A DNA stretch of 48,593 nt from Acanthamoeba sp. SK_2022b (lineage: Eukaryota; Discosea; Longamoebia; Acanthamoebidae), in assembly GCA_027943245.1 (NCBI GenBank), contig JANDJZ010000465.1, positions 1-48,593 on the forward strand, in the 5' to 3' direction. Shown one piece after another: positions 1-12,375 of this stretch. The position numbers were made by a program, and so were the translations under genes. The notes under the pieces were generated by a model, which worked only from the letters and a program-made list of their open reading frames with translations, made no database searches and was not told the origin of the DNA. How positions within the stretch are numbered: position 1 is the first letter of the stretch; each line of letters opens with the position of its first letter.

Positions 1-1197
1 AGCTGAACGATGGAGAGTTCCTTACACAGAACCCGAGAGTGGACTGGTCACTCGAGCACGCGCTGGGCAAGTTCAAGGAGGCTGCCCGGAGCTCGTTGAC
101 CAACCGCTACTTGCTCGCCAACATCGTCTATCTGGGCTACACCATTGGAATCCTTATCATTGGTACTCACTCCAGTGTCACTGCCTTGCAGCGAGAAGCT
201 TGAAGCAGCTTAGGCAGAGCTGAGCTCCTCCTTGTCTCTCATCTCTAGATTTCGGTACGGCGGACTATGACACGGCAGAGATCAACCGCCTCTTCATAGG
301 TGCGCTTGCCTCTGCTAGCTGCTTCCCTGAGTGAGTGAGCTCATGTGTCTCTGTCTTTGTGAAGGCTTCAATTTTGTGCACTTGGTGTCGGCCTTTCTCT
401 ATGTGTGGGCGTGGAAAAGCATTCCCTGGATCCATATCATCATGATACCAGAGTTCTTCAACATCACCGAGGCGGTCCTCTACATCGCCTCGTCCTTCTA
501 CTACGACCAGCAGGACACAACAAGCGACTTCCCCTACCTTGACCAATACACCATGCTCACGCATAACCTGGAAACAACTGCTGCCGTGATCTCGTGCGTA
601 GCGTCCTTTGGCTGGGTGGGGACCTGGTGGATCACCTACCTGCGAACGCCTGGCAGAGGTGCGGCAATCATGTTCTATCTTGTTGTGACTTGTGTGTTGT
701 TGTTGTTGTTGTTTGTTACACTCTTGTTCATTACGTAGCTTTTCAACACCAGGGTGGACCATCGACGATCCTGATGTCATCGCCTGGAACTGCACGCTCA
801 CCGCGTCGTTGGTGTACGTGACGTACAACGGCAAGGTTCAAGACGATCCTAGCATCTACGCTACCGAGTACATGTACCGCAACGCCGACATCGTCTACTT
901 CATCGGTGCCGCCACTCTCTCCTTGACGGCTTTCTCGCCGCGCATAGACCCCAACCAACTCTCATGCCTCGACTCTGAGCAGGAGCGGTGTTCTACGTCT
1001 TGGCCGCCATGCGAGACGACGGTTGGTGGTGGTTCATGCCCTTTGCCGGGGAATGCGGGGTGCAGCCGCCCACCAAGATGGGAGACATGGACACCGAGCT
1101 CGACAGGAGCACCATACGCGGCTTCCTCTTCAACTGCGGGGTCCCCCTGTGGCCCAAGTCGTGGAGGCTGGGCGGGTGGCCGGCTCGCCTTTGTTAA
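1..1197 (+). CDS. multi-pass membrane protein, 3' part (5' end outside window)
   Basis: Five exons can be joined in frame: 1-162, 249-299, 365-658, 753-905 and 983-1197, all with GT..AG introns, ending at TAA 1195-1197. The joined protein has about six hydrophobic stretches, for example LLANIVYLGYTIGILIIG, then FNFVHLVSAFLYVWAW, then IVYFIGAVFYVLAAM, separated by short polar loops. A Trp-rich segment (DDGWWWFMPFAGECG) follows the last helix and the tail is short and basic. The last intron (906-982) is needed because the frame changes there and splicing rebuilds a continuous helix. I do not recognise the family. It lies tail-to-tail with the next membrane protein gene, 114 bases away. The number of helices and the role are uncertain; that it is a spliced integral membrane protein is well supported. 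Confidence 0.72.
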
Positions 1198-1311
1198 AGA
1201 AATCTACTACCCAACACCAAGTAGAGCAAGTTGTCTTACAAGAAGTAGTAGAAGTAGTCTGTCGAAACTCTTTCGAGAGCACAAGAGAGATGGGAGAGAG
1301 AGAGAGAGCCC

Positions 1312-1627
1312 CTAGATAAAGGAGAAGTCGTACCACCAGATGCGCTGGTGGTACTGGAGGAAGACGATGGCCATGAGGCCGTTGTGGGCGATGATGGCCG
1401 CGATGAACCCGATGAAGGTGTGGTTGTGGGCCAGCGCGCGGGCCACGGGCGCCAGCTGCCGGTAGACCTCGCGCCAGTGCCACCGCAGCAGCGCGTAGCC
1501 CATCAGGCCGGCCAGCAGGGTCACCACGAAGTTGCACCCCACGTAGATGATGCTGTTGGCGTAGTCCTCCCCCGACAACACGTTTGGATGCTTGCCTGCG
1601 CCACCTCTTGCGTGAGCCACTACACAC

Positions 1628-1680
<53 letters not shown>

Positions 1681-3852
1681 CGGCCAAGGAGTGTGCGTGT
1701 GTGGAACCTTCGGAGGAGGTGATGATGGTGTAGGGGTCGTCGGAGAAGTTGTAGTACTGGTTGTTGATGTCGTAGTAGCGCAGCACGAGGCTCATGGTGA
1801 GGTAGAAGATGATCGCCACCAGCTTGCTCGTGATTCGCCAAAAGTAAAACCGCGCCTGCCTCCGCCGATAGCCTGATCGGTTTGACCACCCCGAAACCGC
1901 GTGTCAGCGCGCGCGCGCGTGTGTGACGGAGCATCGAATGAGGGGGGAGAGGGGGGAGGAGGTTTACCGGGCCGGTTGTTGGAGTGGCCTCGCTCGTCGG
2001 GATTCGTGTCCTCGTAGATGGGCTTGGGCAGGCGCCGGCACTTGCCCTGCAGCACGGCCTTGATCCACACGCGAAACTTGAACCAACTGCGCAGAGGCGA
2101 GCCGGCGAGCGAGTGAGCGAGCGGCCAAAGGGCGATCATGATTGGGCGACTTCAACGTAAAGAAGCGATGCGAAGACCCGACGAGAGGAGGAGGGGGGGG
2201 GGGCGAATACACTGAGGTGAGGAAGATGAGGTTGGCCACGTCGCCCACGAAGTTGATCAGCCAGATGTACAGGAACGTGATCGGGTCCTTGACGTTGGGG
2301 AATGCCAGCGTTTGGAACTGCAATCACACGCGAGAGAGAGGAGATGCGTCAGCGTATGACGACAGCAACAGCAACAGCAACAGCAACACCAGCATGTTGG
2401 TTCGAATGAACAGTGGCGGGGGGCAGCGAAAAAGAGGTCGGGGGGAGAGGGACGTTACCATGTCGCTCACGTTGTTGATCCAGAAGCCCGAAATGAGCAT
2501 CGCCAATTCGATGGGGAACGGGTCCGTGAACGAAAGCATGATCTGGCAACACATCGACCGATCCATCAGCATCCTCGTGCGTGCGTGGTGTGCGAGTGTG
2601 TGTGCGTGTGTGCATGTGTGCGTGTGTGCGTGTGTGCGTGATGTGGGTGGGGGCTGGTGAGGTGCACCTTTCGGTTGATAAAGACGACGATGGACAGCGC
2701 AAAGGTGAGGAGGGACTGGAGGTTGGCGGGAAGTTCGCGGAAGAGGATGACGTAGATGGCCAGGATGATGAGGTGGATGTACAGGAGGGTCACTATCTTC
2801 ATGTACTTTCTGTACAGCAGCAGCAACGCTTCGTTTCTCTTCAACCTCTGCCACACCCAAGTCGCTGTGTGTTTGCATGATCAGAGTTGTTGTGCTCTCT
2901 ACTGTCGGGCAAGACACTGGCGTACAAAAGAAGGCGATGACAAAGGAGATGCCGAGGGACACCAGGCCGATGAAGCTGAAGAAGTCGAACAGCAGCACGA
3001 GCCCGAGCATCACCAGCAGCTCCAACACGTACACCGCCACCATGATAGGCACTACACGCGCGTCGCGTCACGCTCGGTCAGCATCGCGTAGGCGTGACGT
3101 CAGCATGACAAGGAGTGACACGTGGACGTACGCTTTTCGGGGAAGAGGGTGAAGGGGCGCTCGTCGCCGTGGGCGCCCCAGTAGGGGGTGAGGTGGAGGT
3201 AGGCGATGAGGGCCATGATGAGCGGGTTGACAAAGAAGATGAAGGGCCACGCCCCGTGCTTGTCAAACACCGCGTCGGGGTTGCCCAGCGGGATGAGCAG
3301 GACGAGTAGGATGAACACGTTGGGGAGGAACAGCACGGTGCCCCAGAACACGGCCCCGATCTTGGTCAGGCCCAGGGCCTGGCCCAGTCGCCACCGCTCG
3401 GGCTCGATGCGGCCGACCTCCTCCTCGCCGCCCTTCTCCACATCGCGGTCGTCCTTCTCGTAGGCGCTCAGGTCTATGTCCTCGGCCTCGCCCAGCGGCG
3501 GCTTGGCTTTCTCATCATCGGCGGCGGCCGGGGCGCCGCCCATGGCCCGCGCGAGATCGGCCGAGGCCGAGGGCGTGGTGGCAGCGGCGGCGGTACCCTC
3601 GTTGGCGTTGGCGTTGGCGTCGGTGTTGGTGGGAGGCGGTGACGGCGGCGGCGGCGGCGGAGGCGGTGGGGGGTCGTCCAGGCTGATCTCCAGCATGTCC
3701 AGGGCGTCATCGCCCTCCTCTCGTCTGTCTGGCACGCTGCGCACACACAGAACGCCAGAGCACACATGCGTCGTCAATCACGGCGTGCGCAGGGGAGTCC
3801 ACTGGGCATTGCTCGCATTGCTCATATGATATATGTCGACGTACGAATTCAT
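1312..3852 (-). CDS. large multi-pass membrane protein, unknown family
   Basis: The minus-strand gene starts at ATG 3852 (MNSYVDIYHMSNAS) in a short first exon. It is spliced across a small intron (about 3744-3787) into a long exon to about 3130, and ends at TAG 1312-1314. The N-terminal cytosolic-looking region is acidic, with a poly-proline run and Ala/Asn-rich low complexity. The remaining exons encode at least nine hydrophobic helices, including GAVFWGTVLFLPNVFILLVL, FIFFVNPLIMALIAYLHL, IVTLLYIHLIILAIYVILF and FIGFIAAIIAHNGLMAIVFL. A mid-protein loop is charged and contains YEDTNPDERG. Introns carry a CA tract (1630-1678) and a GTGTGC-rich stretch (2586-2640). I cannot name the family; topology suggests a transporter, channel or receptor-like protein, but no signature motif was seen. 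Exon joins between 1560 and 3050 are approximate. Confidence 0.7.
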
Positions 3853-4639
3853 GGCTTGTGAAGAAGGGGAGAGGTGGTGCACAGGCGTGCGGTCACGATG
3901 GCTTGGAGGAGGTGGCGGTCGTTGGGGGAGTGGATGAAGGAGAGAGGTGGCTCGCTGTTGGCCGTTGTTCGTTGCACTAGTGGGGTGGTGAGCGTCGTAG
4001 TTTGTTTTGTCCTGCTGGTAAAGGGAAGGGGAAAGGGGAGGAGGGGAACACTCGATCTGGAATGGCAGCTCTCGGAGCCAGACCACACTCGCGGCGGTCT
4101 CGGAGGACGAGACTCGGAATGCCGCAGAAATCGCGACAAGCGCCGATTCGCAACGGCGCGAACCGAAAAATCGGGAAAATTCACTATTGGCCCGAATTTA
4201 AGGCGCCAGATAAAGCAATTGGCTGTTGTGCCAAGGCGAGTGCTAAAGGGGAAAAACTCGTGCGTACTTACAACCAGAAACGGAGTTCAATGTGGATGGA
4301 TGAGGTGTGATCATTGTGACCTCGAGATCGTAGTGCTGGTTAACATGGTACCATTTTACCAAAAATGGTGAAAATAATACTAAAACATGTATTTGTACAC
4401 TCCGCAAAGGTCAAACAACGAGGAAGGAGACGAGAACTCCCGAATACGGGGGGCCGTCGTGTGCGATGTGATCGCGGGCCAATTAATAATTAACAAAATA
4501 ATAAAATAGAAAAATGGATGGGCCACGCACACGCAAACTCGGCCGCCACACCGCCCACACGTAATAAATTAACGAGAGATAGAGTGAGGGAGGAAAGAGG
4601 GAGGGAGGGAGAGCGGTGTAGCCGGTGGAGCGGCGTGGC
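3853..4639. other. intergenic spacer, no gene seen
   Basis: This is the spacer between two minus-strand membrane-protein genes. Open frames on both strands are short, of low complexity and without recognisable domains. The part from 4340 to 4520 is AT-rich and would hold the 3' end of the downstream gene and the promoter of the upstream one. No RNA gene was recognised. Confidence 0.5.
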
Positions 4640-5537
4640 TTAGTGCGGCGTGCCGAGGGGGGACTCCATGCTGAAACTGGTGGGCGTGATGTTGATATAG
4701 CTCTGGTAGCTCCCCGAGTCCCCGTCGGTGTAGCTCTGGTCCACGAGGCTGTACTCGCCCACGCCGTGCACGCCCATCGAGAAGTGGCGCCGGTTGGACA
4801 AGTACAGGTCCGACGACGTTCGCGACACCTCGGTAGTGCTCTCGTCGCCCTGATGCGCGTTCGAACAAATAAAATAATTAAATAATTACAACTGAAATAA
4901 TTATAAATAAAATAAGTGGGCGTGTGTGGGCGAGGCGTACGCGCAGGTGCGGGAAGGTGATGTCGCCGGCGACGTTCTTGCGCTTCATCATGGCCGTGTT
5001 CTTGAAGGCGTAGCACACTGGGGAGGACGCGCAGTCGACAAGAAATGCGAGTGGGTGGACGAGCGCACGCGGGGCGAGCGTGAGGCCGGGGGGAGGCGCG
5101 TACCGGCCCAGACCGGCAGGATGAGCTCGAACCAACGGACGACGATATGCACGGCGGCGTCGGCCGCCGGCACATTCTACACGCGCGCGCGCAAGTGTGA
5201 GCCAGGCTCGGCCACCGATGTTTGGGGGGGGGGGAGAGAGAGAGAGAAGATTACACTCAAGTAGAGCTCGCATTCTCGCCCGTTCGAAGACGCCGACACC
5301 AGGAAGACGTCATACATGATGGCTCCCTATGTATATAAAGCCACGGCGCGCGAGAGACATCAACGCCGGGGAGCATGGAATGTGTGGAACGTCGGCGCGT
5401 GGGGCGTACCAGCGTAGTGAAGAACCACACGATGGAGAGCGACCACAGCTGGAACTTGCTGCGCTGCCTGAACCGAGGCGACACGGTGGTCGTGTGCAAC
5501 TTTCTAAGCTCGCGCACAGAAAATCGTGAGAAACTCG

Positions 5538-5606
<69 letters not shown>

Positions 5607-5711
5607 CACACGGGGGGGAGAGCAGTACCGAAGGATGATGTAGGCACAGATGAGGAACGTGCACGTCAGAACGAACCCGCTGACCGAGAAGATGAGCCAT
5701 GCCGGGTCTGG

Positions 5712-5771
<60 letters not shown>

Positions 5772-6644
5772 CAGGCATGAGTCAATGGTGATGGTGGAGG
5801 GGCGTTGGGGTGAGAGAGGCCCGAGCAGAGCCACACTGTGCTTACCCTGACACTCGTCGAGGAAGTCGAAGAGGCCGAGGATCGACAGCACGAGGATGGT
5901 GGTGAGGTAGACGACTACGACCAGCGTCACGGGCCAGACGACCCTTTGCGATTACAGGCGTGCGCGTGAGCTTGCCCGCTGGCTGGGGCCAGCATGCCCG
6001 ACAGGGAGGAGCCCGAGGCGTACCGCTTCATGTAGTGCTCTCTGCCCCACGATCGCAAGACCGAGTGGAAGAAGAAGAAGCAGATGGCGCACAGCTGTAG
6101 CAGCTTCAGGTAGGAGAGGGACACGGCTGGGTGAAGAGGAAGGCAAGAAAGAGGAAGTCAGGGTCTGCCTGCCCACAAGACATGAAGAGGAAGGCGCAAG
6201 AGATGATGAGAAGAGGTGGAGAGGGGAGGCGCGCACCAAGGCCGTGTTGCTTCAAGGCTGCGTAGCGAATGATGCCGAGAAGCATCTCGAGGGCGGCCAG
6301 GAACAGAATCACTTGTTGATGACCCCACCAGCTGAGTAGCGGTGCATCAAAACGTCAAAAATAGATGCTCGCAATAATAACGAGCGCATAGTGTGGAGAT
6401 GTATTACCGTCTCGTCTTGTATACGATGATGAAGAGGATTACCAAGGTGAGCAGCAACGTGCTGGTGAACAAACCAGCCAGTACACTCGCCCTACGGTCC
6501 GAGATGAGACAACGATTCGTTAAATTGTCATTAATCTTGCAGTCGATCAAGAATCGCGGTACGGCGCTCGTACGAGACACATGGCCAGAGAGAAAAATCG
6601 TTGAAGCAATCGTAGACCGGGTAGCGATACTCAGGTGGCGCCAT
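4640..6644 (-). CDS. putative seven-helix membrane protein (GPR137/TOM1-like topology)
   Basis: Stop TAA is at 4640-4642. The proposed start is ATG 6644 (MAPPEYRYPVYDCF). Exon 1 (6574-6644) has donor GTACGAG and joins in phase 2 to the exon starting at 6491. Later exons give seven hydrophobic stretches in order: VLAGLFTSTLLLTLVILFII, ILFLAALEMLLGIIRY, YLKLLQLCAICFFFFHSVL, LVVVVYLTTILVLSILGLF, WLIFSVSGFVLTCTFLICAY, LWSLSIVWFF, and a last one around AVHIVVRWFELILPVWAG. The C-terminal tail is Ser/Thr/Tyr-rich, as in receptors. Seven helices with an F-E-L-x-L-P-like last helix resemble the GPR137/TOM1/TOM3 group, but this is a topology argument, not a motif match. Two introns carry long CA tracts. 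The start exon is inference. Confidence 0.6.
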
Positions 6645-7011
6645 TCTCCAGGGATGGAATGGAATCCAATCACGGAATCAATCTCACTCCCGTATCGATC
6701 AAATCCCTTCCCTCACCGAGCTCTCGCACCGAGTACAGCCCCCTCTATGTGGTTGATCCTGATCCAGAGCAACTAGATTCAGAATGAAGCAGTTGGGCCA
6801 AATGCCAGTTTTCCAGTCAGTTTTCCTCCCCCGCTATCGGCGTTCCCGTAAACCTCGCCACTCTCCCTCGTGGACGAGCTCCAAAAACATTATCAACGTG
6901 CACGTGTTTGAACGCGAGCTCACACGTGACCTTCTCATTCATTGCCCCAGGACCATGGCATGGGCCTTGTTCTATAAAGAAAAGACAAGCGGCGATGGGC
7001 AGGGCCTCGTC
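6645..7011. other. intergenic spacer between two minus-strand genes
   Basis: No coding potential is convincing here. A plus-strand open frame from 6784 runs through the spacer into exon sequence of the importin gene and is taken as a shadow. A TATAAAG motif near 6972 lies only 40 bases from the importin stop codon and has no obvious gene to serve. Confidence 0.45.
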
Positions 7012-7344
7012 TCACTGCTGCTGGGCGGCGGGCGGAGCCTGGAGGCTGGCGAGGATGATGGGGTCCACGGTGGAGAGGACGTGCGTCTGGTAGTTCTGCT
7101 GTCCGTTGAGCTCGGCGGCCTCCTTCAGGCGCTCGAGACAGAAGGCCCGCAGGTTGGTGCTGTTGGCCGGATCACTGCGGTACATCTGCGACGCCACACA
7201 CACACGCACACACACGACATCAGGCCAAGGGCGCGTGAGCCTACTGCGCCCTGAGGAAAAGAGGGGCTAGCAGCGCTACCGCTTGCGTTTGTCGAATGAG
7301 CTCGGTGGCGGCCGGTTGGTCATCAGTGACCAGATTCCTGTGCG

Positions 7345-7433
<89 letters not shown>

Positions 7434-7989
7434 CGCGCGCGCGCATGTGGGAATGTACTCGAATGGGTTCGGGTGCGTGTCGGCGAGCACGGAGGTGACC
7501 ACGCCGAGGATGAGGGGCGTGCGCTGCAGGAGCTGGGGGTCGTTGGTCGGCAGCAGCATGCACAGGGCCAGGGCCGTCAGCTTTCGCATGTGGGCTTCGC
7601 CCATACTGTCCGCCTGCAAAACCGCGCAATCGGCCTCGTCAGTCTCGCTCGTTGCGTTTGCGTTTGCGTTTGCGTTTGCGTTTGCGTTTGCGTTTGCGTG
7701 GTCACCTTCTCGACCCAGAAGTCGACGAGGGGCGCCAAGAGGTTCTGGCCGGCCTGGGCGGAGAGCTGCTGGAAGAGGGCGAAGAAGAAGGACCGGTTGT
7801 GGACCACGACGCGCGCGAAAATGGACAGGTAGTACACCGTGGCGCGACTCCACTCGTTCTCCTTCTGCAGCGCCGCCACGAGCGAGAAGATCCGCTGCAG
7901 CGTGTTCTGGAGCAGCGGGAGAGCCTGGCCACCCCATGCCCACGCACCAACGTTTGTCTCATGCCACCACACACAACAACAACAACAAC

Positions 7990-8071
<82 letters not shown>

Positions 8072-10191
8072 AGGGGAGAAGTACGTGAAGAGCGTAGAGC
8101 TGGATGAGGGTGTCGAGCGGCTTGAGGGCGAGGATGGTGCCCTCGTCCTTGAGGTTGCCGATGGTGGCGTCGAACAGGGCCGCCACCTGCTGCATGTACA
8201 CCGACAGGAAGCGCGAGCCGCCCACCAGGATGTACCTGTCCAGGATTCGCATGCAGATCTGCCCCCCCCCACGACGCAATGTTCAGTGAAGCGCTGTAGG
8301 GGGGGGGACAAGAATGATTGGCAGGCGCGCACCTTGATGTGGTCAAAGTTGGAGAGGAGGGTGGTGTGGAGGTTGGGGAAGATCTGGAGCAGGCCGTCGG
8401 TCATGGCGGCGGCCTGCTTGAGGGTCTCGGCCCACAGCTCGAGCGAGTCCTCGAGCAGGTACAGCGCCTGCGGCGAGTGGACGTCCGTGCCGTACTGGAT
8501 GAGCGGCACCACGAACCGGTAGAATGCGTCGCCGCCTCCGCGCACGCTCTGCGGACACGATCGCGCGCGTGAGCCCCCAAGATCCTGAGGCAGGTGCGTT
8601 GTTCGCTGGTGGGAGCGTGCGGCACCTTCACGAGGCTGGCGAGCGTGCGCACGATGGAGCTCTGCAGGAGGTGGTGGTCCTTGGAGAGCTTCCACAGTTC
8701 GGACAGGCACTGCAGGATGAGGTCTCGGTAGCCCTCGATCTGCGCGCAAAGCATTAATTGTCGACACCACCAATAAAAGTAATAAATAATCTCAAGAAAA
8801 TAAAAAAATAATAATTAATGAATATATGAGGACACGCGCATACCCGCTCCTCCATCTGGGTGATGAGCGAGGAGATGACGTTGAGAACTTGGAGCTTGGA
8901 ATCGATGGACTGGAGGTCCACCAGCAGCTTGAAGAGGAGGTTGATCGTCCCGTCCAGGAACTCCATGAACACCTCCGCGTAGAAGTTGAGGTCCTCCACC
9001 ACTGCGCGACGGCAACGCCAATGCTAAGCACGCGTGATGCGTTGCGTGTGCATGCTGTGTGCACCGTGGTGAATAGTGCGTGTGCGTGTGCGTGTGCGTG
9101 TGCGTGTGCGTGGGCACGTGTGGGATCGTACGGAGGCGCAGAGTGTTGGCGGCCGTGAGACGAACGACGATGTCGTTGCTCTCGTGGAGTAGCGGAAGGA
9201 GGGCGGTGTAGATGGGTCGTCGCAGCTCCTGCGGTGCCTTCATCACCCATTCGCCGATCAACGCCGCAATACGCCTCCTCAAAATCGCCCTGAGCACGAG
9301 TGTGACGTCAGCGACCGCAACCACGAAGACCACGAAGACCACGAAGACCACGACCACGACCACGAAATGTTTGACGCACTTGGGAAGAGGCGGGAGCTCG
9401 GCTCGGAGCTCCTTCTCGAGCTGGTTGGTGAACCAGGCCGAGAAGTCGACGTGGTCGTAAAAATCAAAGGCCCCGAGGCCGATGGCCCGGTAGCAGGTCT
9501 CCTTCATCAACAGGCCGTCCAGGCCGTCCTTGCCCTCGCTCTCTGCATTTAACAAGCGCACACCACACACACACACACACACAACACAACACAACACAAC
9601 ACACACACACACAACACACACGTGGCACAGTCAGCTTTTGGGTGTCCTCCGTGCAGAGCGAGAGCGCCTGCGACGAGCGAACCCTTGATGGCCTGGGTCA
9701 ACAGCTGCACCAGGGCGCCCGAGAGCGCAAACGGCTGGGCGTCACCGTATCGCTGGAGCAGCGCTGCGAAGAGGTTCTCGGCGCACGGCTATATCCCCGA
9801 AGAAATAATAATAATAATAATAATAATAAAATAAGAAGAGGGAGAAAGGTGAGCAACGCCAGAGAGGGTGACGTCAGCAACGCGCGCGGCAGCTACCTTA
9901 AGGTTGTCCTGCACCGACTCGGACTCGGTCTCGCGGATGAACTCCTCGGGGTCTTCCTTCCACTCCTCCAGCTCCTCGGGCGTGAGGATAAAGTAGCGGG
10001 TGATCAGCACCTTGCACAGGTTGAGCAGCACGTCGGGCGTGAACAGCGCGTTGAGCAGCTTGTTGGCCTCGAGCACGTTCTCGTTGGCCACCGACTTCTT
10101 GGAGACCACCTTGTACTGGGTCTGCACGAGCACGTTCCTGATGAAGATCATGCAGCTCACCACGAAGCGCTCTTGTTGTTCGCCGGAAATC

Positions 10192-10264
<73 letters not shown>

Positions 10265-11294
10265 CGCAGGAGAGACCGCCGCGTGAGCCACCATTCGACG
10301 CACACGTACGAACGCGCGCACGGTGAGGTACCAGGGAATCGAGGCGCCGAGGGGACACCGATGTGGTTGATCACGGCCGAGTGGAAGTAGTCGAGGTATT
10401 CGGCAAGGAAGTGCTTGCGGAAGGCGTTGGGCTTCTCCTGCTGCAGCTGGATGATCAGCTTCACCGTGAGCTGCATCCACTTGCACACCAGCTCGTCCAG
10501 GGGCTGGTCGGGCATCGCCGAGTCTGCGGCGCAGGTATGACAGAATTGTCACAATTTGCCAAACAAATTAATTTATTAATTTTATTTTATGATTAATTTT
10601 TTTAATTTATCAATAATATTTTCCGAAGGAGTGGAGGACGTACGGCACTCGGCAAAGTTCTTGAGGCGGACGAGCAGGAAGTGGAGGAAGTTGATGAGGT
10701 TGGGCTCCTTCCACTTGTCGAAGCCGTGGAGCGTGACGTCGGTGATGACCTTGAGCGAGTGAACCACCATCTCGCCCGCGGGCTTGAGCGCTTCCAGTTG
10801 CTGTGTCGACGACAGTCGTCAGGTCCATTGGTGTGAACCCACGCCAATGCGCGGCCGCGCATGCACGCGCGCATCAGGGCAAAGCGAGTACCTGAGCGGA
10901 GATGGTCTTGGCGTTGTAGTTGGAGAGCGCGGTCAAGAGGCTGTCCACGTTGGTGGACCACAGCTGCACAGCGAGCATGAACAGCTGAGGGGCAATCTGT
11001 TGTTGTTTGTTGTTTGTTGTTTGTTGTTGTTGTTGTTGTTTGTTGTTTGTTGTGTGTGAGCAGAGCGCATAGCGCACCAGAGCGATACGGCCACCACACG
11101 ACCGCCCGGCCACGCACGACACGCACCTGCTGAAACTCCTGGCGGTGGCGAGCAAGGCGCTTGGAGGCGAGGGCCCTGACGACCTTCTGGAACGCCTGAA
11201 GGGCGCGCAGCTTCTCTATGGCGCTGCCCTGCTCGATCACCTGCACCAGCACGGCGACCAGATTGCCCCTGTGTGTTTGGTCAACGTTGGCGCA

Positions 11295-11361
<67 letters not shown>

Positions 11362-12132
11362 CCGTGGAGAGATCGCGGGCGGGAGTCGTCAGCTGGGGCT
11401 CGATCTCAAGCCAATAGGAGATCGGGCGGGAGGGGGGGCACCATTTCTGCGGGTAGTCGTGTCTGGCCACCGTGCCGATTATGAGGGCAATGTACGTCCC
11501 CACCTGCACAGCGAGCGCGCCATTGCCACAACGAGTCGAGGTCAGCAATTCGTGGGGCAGGTGAGACAGTGGGTTGCAAGGAAAGGCGAACCTGCGCGTT
11601 CTCCTCGTTGAAGAGGCGGAGAATCTGCTCCCTGATCACGTCCTTCTCGGCGTCGGGAATCGCCCTGCGTCAGACGTGGCGACAGCGGTCAGCGACAAGG
11701 CCCGGGACTCGGCGGGAGGAAACGGGCGGCGTACTCTCTGCTCTTCCAGTTCTTGGAGATGGCGTTCTTGAGGGTGATGATGGCAATGAAGCGCAGCTCC
11801 TGGGGCACTGTCTTGTTCGCCACGATGGACTGTTCGCAAAAGGCAACACAAAAAGAGGATCAACAAAGAGATACATAATGCAAGTAGCGGCCAAAGAAAT
11901 AACAAATAATCTTAAATAATCAAAAAGGTGGAATTGGGCGATTTGTGATGCGAACGTGAAATTTGAATTGGGGGGGGGGTAATACAAGAAGTAGTGCAGC
12001 GAATCCAGGCACGGCCTCATAGGCCAGCAACTGCTGCTCGGCGGGCTTGCGCTGAGCATCGTCGGGGCTCACTGTGAGTGGCAGCAGGCGATAGACCACT
12101 CCCGCATCCAATTGAGGCTTAGGCTGTTCCAT
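7012..12132 (-). CDS. IPO11: importin-11 (karyopherin-beta family)
   Basis: Nuclear import receptor of the Ran-binding importin-beta superfamily, in a gene of roughly twenty exons. The start at ATG 12132 (MEQPKPQLDAGVVYRLLPL) leads into the importin-beta N-terminal domain (AQRKPAEQQLLAYEAVPGF), then IREQILRLFNEENAQV and ALIIGTVARHDYPQKW. These follow the order of the first HEAT repeats of importin-11. The next block (QVIEQGSAIEKLRALQAFQK, VVRALASKRLARHRQEF) is the importin-11-type region with the characteristic LASKRLAxxR. The remaining exons are helical HEAT repeats to STVDPIILASLQAPPAAQQQ and TGA 7012-7014. Family members import UbcM2/UBE2E-type conjugating enzymes and ribosomal protein L12 in animals; cargo here is unknown. 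An in-frame upstream ATG at 12258 exists, but the shorter start fits the shared spacer with bL20m better. Many introns hold long CA/GT tracts. Confidence 0.88.
7346..7443. repeat. (GT)n-(GA)n-(GC)n compound microsatellite
   Basis: About 33 GT units are followed by about ten GA units and a short CG run. It lies in a 3'-proximal intron of the importin-11 gene. Confidence 0.95.
7651..7698. repeat. (TTTGCG)8 hexanucleotide tandem repeat
   Basis: Eight near-perfect hexamers lie inside an importin-11 intron. This is a different repeat class from the CA/GT tracts around it. Confidence 0.95.
7993..8070. repeat. (CA)n tract, about 38 units
   Basis: Uninterrupted dinucleotide run in an importin-11 intron, preceded by a short (CAA)n run at 7974-7991. 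It is among the longest pure tracts in the window. Confidence 0.95.
10194..10261. repeat. (CA)n tract in importin-11 intron
   Basis: About 33 CA units directly follow exon sequence on the plus strand, so the sense transcript carries a GU run close to the intron's 3' end. Confidence 0.95.
11297..11360. repeat. (GT)n tract in importin-11 intron
   Basis: About 31 GT units on the plus strand. The polarity is opposite to the CA tract at 10194 in the same gene. Confidence 0.95.
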
Positions 12133-12375
12133 CTCGCAGTCACCTGAGCTCCCTGGAGTCTCACTGCCCTCACGCACGTTCCGGATGAAGGCTCGACTTC
12201 GATGAGAAGGAGCAAGGAAAAAGACTGTGCAATAATAATTATAAAAAAATGATGGCATTTAATTACCATTTTCATAAATTTCATTTATTCACCTTTTCTT
12301 TGATTTCACTCGGCCATTCAATCCGACTCGCTTGCAATCAAGAACAAGAGCTTGGAGTAGAGGAGGCAAGCCAAG
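12133..12375. promoter_or_regulatory. divergent promoter spacer, importin-11 / bL20m
   Basis: These 243 bases separate the two start codons on opposite strands. The stretch 12225-12300 is strongly AT-rich (ataataatt, ataaaaaaatg, ttcatttattcacc) and probably holds both core promoters. No clear TATA box was assigned. The inference rests on the head-to-head layout. Confidence 0.5.

Noticed and set aside
7577..8773. Minus-strand frame of 398 codons
   Set aside because: It reads through several importin-11 exons and the (CA)n intron in one frame; splicing gives a better protein.
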